The position numbers and the translations under genes were made by a program. Of a stretch of 12,230 nt of DNA, positions 7,161 through 12,230 are shown piece by piece. Source of the DNA: an uncultured Georgenia sp. (lineage in GTDB: Bacteria; Actinomycetota; Actinomycetes; Actinomycetales; Actinomycetaceae); assembly GCF_937958535.1 (NCBI RefSeq), contig NZ_CALGNQ010000112.1, positions 1 through 12,230 of the forward strand. The letters run 5' to 3'. Under the pieces are notes generated by a model. It did no database searches and had not been told where the DNA came from. It saw nothing but the letters and a program-made list of their open reading frames with translations. The stretch's first letter is position 1. Each line of letters begins with the position of its first letter.

Positions 7161-7498
7161 GAGCGGGGCTCGCCGGGGGCCAGACGGTCGAGCAGCTCAC
7201 GCACCGCCGCCAGCCGCGGGACCCCCACGTGGTGGGCGAGCACGGCGCCCTCGGCGTCGAGGACCAGGACGGTCGGGGTGCGGGTGACGCCGACCCGCTC
7301 GGCGAGCCCGGGGTGGTGGGCGACGTCGAGCTCGACGTGCCGCACGCCCGCAGTCGTCTCCGCCACCCGGGTGAGCAGCCCGCGCGCGGCGCGGCACGGG
7401 GCGCAGAAGCCCGAGGAGAGCTGCAGGAGCGTGGCGCGCTCGCCCAGCGGCTCGGTGAGCCCCAGCGCGTCCGCGGTCAGTCGGGAGGGAGCCACCAC
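7157..7498 (-). CDS. Small thioredoxin-like protein with CAPC active site
   Basis: A 113-aa thioredoxin-fold protein. The active site is FCAPC (C32, C35) in place of the classical WCGPC, and the cis-proline is present as TPTVLVL (P75). No signal peptide or membrane segment is visible, so it should be cytosolic. It probably reduces or exchanges disulfides; the partner is unknown. The start is tightly bounded because an in-frame TAG lies at 7507-7505, three codons before GTG 7498. GTG 7495 is the only near alternative. The stop overlaps that of the convergent MarR gene. The gene is divergent from the lipoprotein gene. Redox partnership with either neighbour is possible but not shown. Confidence 0.82.
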   Translation of the reverse strand: MVAPSRLTADALGLTEPLGERATLLQLSSGFCAPCRAARGLLTRVAETTAGVRHVELDVAHHPGLAERVGVTRTPTVLVLDAEGAVLAHHVGVPRLAAVRELLDRLAPGEPRS

Positions 7499-7501
7499 CC
7501 G

Positions 7502-7507
7502 ATCCTA
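7502..7507 (-). promoter_or_regulatory. TAGGAT: -10 element and/or Shine-Dalgarno of the thioredoxin-like gene
   Basis: On the minus strand TAGGAT fits TANNNT and ends exactly 6 bp before GTG 7495, the spacing seen at two other genes here. The same bases contain AGGA, which would also serve as a ribosome site at 7-nt spacing. The two readings cannot be separated by sequence alone. Confidence 0.35.
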
Positions 7508-7546
7508 CGGCCGGCCGGCACCCGCGACGCTGTGGCGATCGGCACG

Positions 7547-7552
7547 TATGGT
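7547..7552 (+). promoter_or_regulatory. -10 element TATGGT upstream of the lipoprotein gene
   Basis: TATGGT fits TANNNT. A transcript starting near 7559 would have a leader of about 33 nt containing the AGGAG ribosome site at 7580-7584. No clear -35 is seen. Confidence 0.35.
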
Positions 7553-7579
7553 GGGCCGGGCACGCCGTCCCCGACGCCC

Positions 7580-7584
7580 AGGAG
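7580..7584 (+). promoter_or_regulatory. Shine-Dalgarno AGGAG of the lipoprotein gene
   Basis: AGGAG lies 7 nt before GTG 7592 and fixes this start, since the same frame is open far upstream on the plus strand. Confidence 0.7.
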
Positions 7585-7591
7585 TTCTCAC

Positions 7592-9442
7592 GTGAGCGGT
7601 CGTCCCACGCGTGTCACGCTCGCCGGAGCGGTGGTCCTCGCCCTCGTCGCGTGCACCAGCAGCGGCGGCGGGGAGGCCGAGCCGACGGAGCCGCCCTCGG
7701 CGCAGACGCCCCCGGCACCGGAGCAGGGCCGGGTGCAGCAGCCCGCCGACGGCGTCACCGTCCTGCCCGGTGCCGACGGGGCGCTGGCGCTGGAGGCGAG
7801 CCGGACCTTCTTCGCCTCCGCGCCGGTCGTCGTCCTCGCCGACGACGCCGACCCGGCCGCCCACCTGCGCGCGGGCAGCCTCGCCGTCGCGCTCGGTGCC
7901 CCCGTGCTCCTCGACGACGACGGTGCCGCCCTCGGCGCGGAGCTCACCCGCCTGGGGAGCGGCTGGGTGGTGACGGTGGGCGACGTGACGCTCCCGGACG
8001 CCGTCGCACCGGCTGAGGACGGGGCGGAGGGCGGTGAGGTCGTCGCCGTCCCAGCCCCCGCGGACGACGACGCGGCGGCCGACCTCCTCGGTGTCCCCGT
8101 CGACGAGCCGGTCGCGGCCGAGGCGGGCGAGGAGGTGGCCTCCGTGGCCGGTCTCGAACGTGGCCGGCTGACCCCGCTCGTCGGCACGACGGACGACGCC
8201 TCGACACCGGACGCCCCGGACGACGCCTCGACACCGGACGCCCCGGACGACGCTGCGGCGCAGCCGCCCGAGGACGCCGCCACCCGCGGGGGACCGGGGG
8301 CCGCGGCCGGCGACGCCGCCACCGCGGAGCCGTCACCGGGCGGCACGCTGCCCGTCGTGGACCCCTCCGCGGACCCGGCGGGCGGCCGGGTCCCGGCCCT
8401 CGACCTCCCCGACCCCGTCTCCGGCACCCTCGTCCTGACCACCGGGGCGCCCGCCGAGCTGCCGGCGGTCGCCACGGCCCGGGCCGCCGGCGCGGACCTC
8501 GCCCTCGTGCCCGGTGGCGACCCGCGGGCGACGAGCCGGTCCGTGGCGGCGCTCGCCGAGGCCCAGCCCGCGCACGTCGTCGGGCTCGGGGACGGCTTCG
8601 GCGACGCCGAGACCCTCGGCTGGCGTGCGGCGACCGCCGCGACGGGCGTGGAGCTGCCCGGCGGCGGCCAGCTCGTCCTGCCGGGCAAGCGGTACGTCGC
8701 GCTCTACGGCACGCCGGGCACCGCTGCGCTCGGGGTGTTGGGGGAGCAGGGCGTGGCGGAGACGGTGGAGCGGGCGGCGGAGCACGCCCGGCCGTACGAG
8801 GCGCTCACCGAGGACGCCGTCGTGCCCGCGCTGGAGATCATCGCCACCGTCGCGTCCGCGGGTGCGGGGGACGACGGGAACTACTCCAACGAGCTACCCG
8901 TGGAGCGCCTGCGCCCGCTGGTCGAGGCCGCGGGGGAGGCCGGGCAGTACGTCGTCCTGGACCTCCAGCCCGGGCGCGCCTCGTTCCTCGAGCAGGCCCA
9001 GCGGTACGCCGAGCTCCTCGCGCTGCCGCACGTCGGTCTCGCGCTGGACCCGGAGTGGAACCTCGGACCGCAGGACCGCCACCTCGTCCGCATCGGCTCG
9101 GTGACCGCCGCCGAGGTCAACGAGGTGGTCGACTGGCTCGCCGACCTCACCCGGGAGCACAACCTGCCCCAGAAGCTCCTCGTCCTCCACCAGTTCCAGG
9201 TGCGGATGATCCAGACCGTGCCGGAGGTCGACCTGTCCCGCAGCGAGCTCGCGGTGCTCGTCCACGCCGACGGGCAGGGGCCGCAGGGCAGCAAGCAGGA
9301 GACCTGGCGCACCCTGCACGCCAACGCCCCGGACATCGACTGGTGGGGCTGGAAGAACTTCTACGACGAGGACTCCCCGATGCTCACCCCCGAGGAGACC
9401 GCTCGGGTGGAGCCCTTCCCGCACTTCATCAGCTACCAGTAG
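7592..9442 (+). CDS. Secreted lipoprotein with CWB2-like segments and a conserved C-terminal domain of unknown function
   Basis: Exported and lipid-anchored, 616 aa. The signal peptide is short and basic, then hydrophobic, ending in the lipobox LVAC with lipidated C21, then a Ser/Gly tether. Residues 65-137 read like a cell-wall-binding repeat 2: a strand VVVLADDADPAAHL, then SLAVALGAPVLL, then VVTVGD. A second weaker copy covers about 276-340 (LVLTTG, ARAAGADLALVPGG, AHVVGLG). Between them is an Asp/Ala/Pro-rich linker with a tandem duplication. From about 366 to 616 is a denser domain with alternating strands and helices: YVALYGTPG, GQYVVLDLQPG, HVGLALDPEWNLG (E488), KLLVLHQF, DIDWWGWKNFYDED. 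This suggests a TIM-barrel fold, perhaps glycosidase-like, but I do not recognise a named family. Start GTG 7592 has a good ribosome site. The end overlaps the convergent MerR gene by 14 bp. Confidence 0.78.
   Translation: MSGRPTRVTLAGAVVLALVACTSSGGGEAEPTEPPSAQTPPAPEQGRVQQPADGVTVLPGADGALALEASRTFFASAPVVVLADDADPAAHLRAGSLAVALGAPVLLDDDGAALGAELTRLGSGWVVTVGDVTLPDAVAPAEDGAEGGEVVAVPAPADDDAAADLLGVPVDEPVAAEAGEEVASVAGLERGRLTPLVGTTDDASTPDAPDDASTPDAPDDAAAQPPEDAATRGGPGAAAGDAATAEPSPGGTLPVVDPSADPAGGRVPALDLPDPVSGTLVLTTGAPAELPAVATARAAGADLALVPGGDPRATSRSVAALAEAQPAHVVGLGDGFGDAETLGWRAATAATGVELPGGGQLVLPGKRYVALYGTPGTAALGVLGEQGVAETVERAAEHARPYEALTEDAVVPALEIIATVASAGAGDDGNYSNELPVERLRPLVEAAGEAGQYVVLDLQPGRASFLEQAQRYAELLALPHVGLALDPEWNLGPQDRHLVRIGSVTAAEVNEVVDWLADLTREHNLPQKLLVLHQFQVRMIQTVPEVDLSRSELAVLVHADGQGPQGSKQETWRTLHANAPDIDWWGWKNFYDEDSPMLTPEETARVEPFPHFISYQ
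8192..8245 (+). repeat. 27-bp tandem duplication inside the lipoprotein linker
   Basis: Two identical 27-bp units (8192-8218 and 8219-8245) each encode DDASTPDAP (residues 201-218). A partial third unit follows (GACGACGC at 8246). Length is a multiple of three, so copy changes would keep the frame. Confidence 0.92.
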
Positions 9443-9824
9443 CCGGCGCCAGGTGCCCGTCGAGGCGGGCGAGGAACGACTCGGCGGTCGCCAGCCGGGC
9501 CCGTAGCCGGTCTCGGCGCTCGGCCGCGGTGGCGCGGATCACCATCAGCCGCTCGGCGAGCTCCTGCCGACGCGCCGGGGTGGGGCCGAGCTCGAGTTCG
9601 GTGACGACGTCGAGCACCTCGCCCATCTCCTCCAGGCTGTAGCCCAGCGGCTTCATCGCCTTGACCAGCTCGAGCCGGGCGACGTCGTCCTCGGTGTAGA
9701 GGCGGAAGCCGCCCTCGGTGCGGCTGGAGGGAGTGACCAGCCCGACCTCGCCGTAGTAGCGGATTGTGCGCAGGGACAGCCCGGTGCGCTCGGCGACCTC
9801 GCCGATCTGCATCTGCGTCCCCAT
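9429..9824 (-). CDS. MerR-family transcriptional regulator
   Basis: A 131-aa regulator. Residues 5-23 form the helix-turn-helix (MQIGEVAERTGLSLRTIRY), followed by YYGEVGLVTPSSR and the wing GGFRLYTEDD (38-47), all classic MerR. A long helix at about 83-122 forms the dimerising antiparallel coiled coil. There are no cysteines, so it is not a CueR-, MerR- or SoxR-type metal or Fe-S sensor, and the C-terminus is too short for a large ligand domain. I chose ATG 9824 because GGAGGT sits at 9837-9832 with 7-nt spacing; ATG 9812 is a poorer alternative. It is divergent from the SulP gene, whose expression it may control together with its own (inference). The last codons overlap the lipoprotein gene. 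Confidence 0.88.
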   Translation of the reverse strand: MGTQMQIGEVAERTGLSLRTIRYYGEVGLVTPSSRTEGGFRLYTEDDVARLELVKAMKPLGYSLEEMGEVLDVVTELELGPTPARRQELAERLMVIRATAAERRDRLRARLATAESFLARLDGHLAPATGS

Positions 9825-9831
9825 GCCCGCA

Positions 9832-9837
9832 CCTCCC
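9832..9837 (-). promoter_or_regulatory. Shine-Dalgarno of the MerR gene
   Basis: GGAGGT on the minus strand, 7 nt before ATG 9824. It excludes the longer frame that stays open to about 9884. Confidence 0.7.
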
Positions 9838-9847
9838 GTCTGCGCCG

Positions 9848-9853
9848 ACCCTA
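9848..9853 (-). promoter_or_regulatory. -10 element TAGGGT of the MerR gene
   Basis: TAGGGT (minus strand) fits TANNNT. A start near 9841 would leave a leader of about 16 nt holding the ribosome site. A weak -35 candidate, TGAGAC (9876-9871), lies 17 bp upstream inside a palindrome. Confidence 0.4.
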
Positions 9854-9862
9854 CCGCCGGGT

Positions 9863-9878
9863 GGTGAGCGGTCTCACC
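9863..9878. promoter_or_regulatory. 16-bp perfect-arm palindrome in the MerR promoter
   Basis: GGTGAG (9863-9868), 4-bp centre CGGT, CTCACC (9873-9878). It covers the predicted -35 and part of the spacer of the MerR promoter, a usual place for a MerR-type autoregulatory site. Confidence 0.4.
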
Positions 9879-9885
9879 GCCCACG

Positions 9886-9908
9886 GACCCTCACGTCACG
9901 TTAGAGTC
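9886..9908. promoter_or_regulatory. 23-bp imperfect palindrome with ACGT-N-ACGT half-site pattern, candidate operator
   Basis: Centred on C9897. Left arm GACCCTCACGT and right arm ACGTTAGAGTC match at 9 of 11 positions. The right arm covers the predicted SulP -10. Inverted ACGT half sites with a CTC/GAG flank have the general form of MerR-family operators, so this is the best candidate site for the adjacent regulator. Confidence 0.45.
9902..9907 (+). promoter_or_regulatory. -10 element TAGAGT of the SulP gene
   Basis: TAGAGT fits TANNNT and would start transcription near 9914, giving a leader of about 125 nt to GTG 10039. It lies inside the right arm of the 23-bp palindrome. Confidence 0.35.
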
Positions 9909-10038
9909 GCCCACGGAGCCGGCCAGGGCCGTGCCGCGAACCACCGCGGACCCGGGTCCCGGCAGCTCCTCCGGCTCGACGGTGCGCCATGTCCGCCGCC
10001 AACCGGGCGCCTGCCGCCCCCCGAGTCCCGGAGAGCTC

Positions 10039-11574
10039 GTGACCTCACCCTTCGCCGGCCTGCGCACCGGCCGCAGCCCGATGGTACGCCGCAAGGCCCG
10101 CACCGAGGACGTCACCTCGGTCCTCGGCGCCCTGCGCGACCCGCGTCGGCTGCGCACCGAGGTGCTGGCCGCGCTGGTCGTCGCGCTGGCGCTCGTCCCC
10201 GAGGCGATCTCGTTCTCGATCATCGCGGGGGTCGACCCGCGTGTCGGGCTCTTCGCCTCCTTCACCATGGCCGTGTCCATCGCCTTCCTCGGCGGGCGGC
10301 CGGCGATGATCTCGGCGGCGACCGGCGCCGTCGCCCTCGTCATCGCGCCGGTCATGCGCGACCACGGCATGGACCACCTCATCGCCACCGTCATCCTCGC
10401 CGGTGTCATCCAGGTGGTGCTCGGCGCCCTCGGGGTGGCCCGGCTCATGCGCTTCATCCCGCGCAGCGTCATGGTCGGGTTCGTCAACGCGCTGGCCATC
10501 CTCATCTTCCTGGCCCAGCTGCCCTACCTCACCGATGTGCCGTGGATGGTCTACGCCATGGCCGCCGTCGGCATCATCGTCATGGTGCTCCTGCCGAAGC
10601 TGACCACGGCGGTGCCGGCGCCGCTCGTGGCGATCGTCGTCCTCACCACGGTCACGGTCGCCTTCGCGATCGACGTCCCGGACGTCGGCGACCAGGGCGA
10701 GCTGCCCGACTCGCTGCCCGCGCTGTTCCTGCCCGACGTGCCGCTCACCCTGGAGACGCTGCAGGTCATCGGCCCGTTCGCGGTGGCGATGGCGCTCGTC
10801 GGGCTCATGGAGTCGCTGATGACGGCCAAGCTGGTGGACGACGTCACCGACACCCACTCCGACAAGACCCGCGAGGCCTGGGGCCAGGGTGTGGCCAACG
10901 TCGTCACCGGCTTCTTCGGCGGCATGGGCGGCTGCGCGATGATCGGCCAGACGATGATCAACGTCAAGGCGTCCCGCGCCCGCACCCGGATCTCGACCTT
11001 CCTCGCCGGGCTGTTCCTCCTCGTGCTCGTCGTCGGCTTCGGCGACCTCATCGGCCGCATCCCGATGGCCGCGCTCGTGGCGGTCATGGTCATGGTCTGC
11101 GTCGGCACCTTCGACTGGCACTCGGTCCGCCCGGCGACCCTGCGCCGGATGCCGAAGAGCGAGACCACGGTCATGCTCGCCACCGTCGTCGTCACGGTGC
11201 TGACGAACAACCTCGCCTGGGGGGTGCTCACCGGGGTGGTCGTCGCGGCCGTCATGTTCGTCAACCGGGTGGCGCACTTCACCCGGGTCGTCGAGGTCGA
11301 CCACCCCGAGGAGGACACCCGCGTGTACGCCGTCGTCGGGGAGCTCTTCTGGGCCTCGTCCAACGACCTCGTCTACCAGTTCGACTACACCGGGGACCCG
11401 CGCAACGTCGTCATCGACATGTCGCAGTCGCACATCTGGGACGCCTCGACGGTGGCCACGCTCGACGCGATCACGACGAAGTACGCCGAGCGGGGCAAGC
11501 GGGTGACGATCACCGGGCTGAACGAGGCCAGCGCCGACCGGCACACCCGCCTGGCCGGCACGCTCGGCGGCTGA
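10039..11574 (+). CDS. SulP/SLC26-family inorganic anion transporter with STAS domain
   Basis: An integral membrane transporter for small anions such as sulfate or bicarbonate, 511 aa. The membrane part covers about residues 38-410 with many hydrophobic helices. It begins with VPEAISFSIIAGVDPRVGLF, the SulP N-terminal signature. Later come GFVNALAILIFLAQLP, ALVGLMESLMTAKLVDDVT and GGMGGCAMIGQTMINVKA, all conserved in bacterial members. Residues about 415-505 are a STAS domain (GELFWASSNDLVYQF, VVIDMSQSHIWDASTVATLD). No carbonic anhydrase is attached. I chose GTG 10039, with GGAG at 10030-10033 and 5-nt spacing. GTG 9931 would add 36 low-complexity residues and has only a weak site. The divergent MerR gene probably regulates it. 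Sulfate and bicarbonate cannot be told apart here. The stop is 3 bp from the convergent GST stop. Confidence 0.88.
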   Translation: MTSPFAGLRTGRSPMVRRKARTEDVTSVLGALRDPRRLRTEVLAALVVALALVPEAISFSIIAGVDPRVGLFASFTMAVSIAFLGGRPAMISAATGAVALVIAPVMRDHGMDHLIATVILAGVIQVVLGALGVARLMRFIPRSVMVGFVNALAILIFLAQLPYLTDVPWMVYAMAAVGIIVMVLLPKLTTAVPAPLVAIVVLTTVTVAFAIDVPDVGDQGELPDSLPALFLPDVPLTLETLQVIGPFAVAMALVGLMESLMTAKLVDDVTDTHSDKTREAWGQGVANVVTGFFGGMGGCAMIGQTMINVKASRARTRISTFLAGLFLLVLVVGFGDLIGRIPMAALVAVMVMVCVGTFDWHSVRPATLRRMPKSETTVMLATVVVTVLTNNLAWGVLTGVVVAAVMFVNRVAHFTRVVEVDHPEEDTRVYAVVGELFWASSNDLVYQFDYTGDPRNVVIDMSQSHIWDASTVATLDAITTKYAERGKRVTITGLNEASADRHTRLAGTLGG

Positions 11575-11577
11575 CGG

Positions 11578-12230
11578 TCAGCGCAGCGGGGTGTGGGCGG
11601 GGTCGACCCGCTCACCCTCCGGCACCGGGCCGGGCGGGGTGCCGTCCCCGAACGGCCTCCCACCGAGGGCCTCGCGGCCGTGCGGCTCGAGCCAGTTCGA
11701 CAGGTCCGGGCCCTGGGGGACGATCTGCGTCGGGTTGATGTCCTTGTGGACGATGTAGTAGTGCTGCTTGATCTGCACGAAGTCGACCGTGTCGCCGAAT
11801 CCGGGGGTCTGGAAGAGGTCGCGGGCGTAGGCCCACAGCGCGGGCATCTCGCTGAGCTTGTTCCGGTTGCACTTGAAGTGCCCGTGGTACACCGCGTCGA
11901 AGCGCACGAGGGTGGTGAACAGCCGCACGTCGGCCTCGGTGATGGTGTCCCCGACGAGGTAGCGCTGGTCGGTCAGGCGCTCCTCGAGCCAGTCCAGCGC
12001 CGACCACAGCCGCTCGTAGGCGCGGTCGTAGGCCTCCTGCGAGCCGGCGAAGCCGCACCGGTACACCCCGTTGTTGACGTCGGTGAAGACGCGCCGGTTG
12101 ACGGAGTCGATCTCCGCGCGCAGGTGCTCGGGGTAGAGGTCGGGGGCGCCCTCGCGGTGGTGGTCGCGCCACTCGCTGGAGAAGTCGAGCGTCATCTGGG
12201 CGTAGTCGTTGGTCACCACCTGGCCGGTGG
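11578..12230 (-). CDS. Glutathionyl-hydroquinone reductase-type (Xi class, YqjG/ECM4-like) transferase, C-terminal part
   Basis: This gene runs off the right edge; its N-terminal thioredoxin-like part and catalytic Cys are not in the window. The frame stays open to the edge (TGQVVTND), so the GTG at 12219 is internal. The visible 216 residues cover the helical domain. YRCGFAGSQEAYDRAYERLW, RYLVGDTITEADVRLFTTLVRFDAVYHGHFKCN, then PGFGDTVDFVQIKQHYY and INPTQIVPQGP are close to the family consensus. Known members reduce glutathionyl-hydroquinones to hydroquinones. Actinobacteria usually make mycothiol rather than glutathione, so the natural thiol may differ (inference). A Pro/Gly-rich tail of about 30 residues follows the domain. 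The gene is convergent with SulP. Confidence 0.87.
   Translation of the reverse strand, partial: TGQVVTNDYAQMTLDFSSEWRDHHREGAPDLYPEHLRAEIDSVNRRVFTDVNNGVYRCGFAGSQEAYDRAYERLWSALDWLEERLTDQRYLVGDTITEADVRLFTTLVRFDAVYHGHFKCNRNKLSEMPALWAYARDLFQTPGFGDTVDFVQIKQHYYIVHKDINPTQIVPQGPDLSNWLEPHGREALGGRPFGDGTPPGPVPEGERVDPAHTPLR

Noticed and set aside
6626..7591. Upstream extension of the lipoprotein reading frame
   Set aside because: The frame is open by chance through MarR and the thioredoxin-like gene. GTG 7592 has an AGGAG site and is followed directly by a signal peptide and lipobox.
9914..10038. Known riboswitch ahead of SulP
   Set aside because: I compared it by eye with consensus cores I remember (SAM, cobalamin, ZTP, guanidine) and found no match. 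Only an unclassified leader can be claimed.
10045..11544. 499-codon open frame opposite SulP
   Set aside because: Composition is His/Asp/Glu/Arg-rich antisense of membrane-helix codons. SulP on the plus strand has clear family signatures.

Overview
The window is very GC-rich, has GC-rich third codon positions, several GTG starts and TANNNT-type -10 elements placed 6 bp before start codons. This points to a high-GC actinobacterium. An oleABCD-type locus with a likely OleB-OleC fusion fits Micrococcales best (inference). I see nine genes, no RNA genes, no insertion sequences and no CRISPR. Genes are tightly packed, with convergent neighbours touching or overlapping.

Positions 1-2976 hold the distal part of a long-chain olefin (ole) cluster. 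A large ORF enters the window already open. It crosses an in-frame array of an 18-bp repeat encoding (VPTEGS)n-type hexapeptides and continues into an OleC-type adenylate-forming beta-lactone synthetase. Its only in-frame start in the window would cut into the enzyme domain, so the gene must begin upstream, most simply as an OleB-OleC fusion with a repetitive linker. OleD follows with overlapping stop and start codons. Next come an aldo/keto reductase and a phosphomannomutase-like HAD hydrolase, the latter probably on a leaderless transcript. After the HAD stop codon lies a small field of imperfect direct repeats that includes the stop codon.

Positions 4770-7160 hold a divergent pair: a multidrug-type ABC half-transporter (minus strand) and a MarR repressor (plus strand). 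They share a promoter region with a 21-bp imperfect palindrome, a probable operator. The MarR gene meets a small thioredoxin-like gene tail to tail on a shared CTAG.

Positions 7592-9442 encode a secreted lipoprotein. It has a lipobox, two segments that resemble cell-wall-binding repeat 2 (CWB2), a low-complexity acidic Pro/Ala linker with a 27-bp tandem duplication, and a conserved-looking C-terminal domain, perhaps a TIM barrel. Its 3' end overlaps a convergent MerR-family regulator by 14 bp. The MerR gene is divergent from a SulP/SLC26 anion transporter with a C-terminal STAS domain. Two palindromes lie in the MerR-SulP intergenic region. The last gene, convergent with SulP and running off the right edge, encodes the C-terminal part of a glutathionyl-hydroquinone-reductase-type (Xi class) GST.

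There is no obvious defence or mobile island. The most unusual items are the repeat-linked OleBC gene, the bipartite lipoprotein, the operator-like palindromes at the two divergent regulator/transporter pairs, and a recurring TANNNT-6-bp-start layout.
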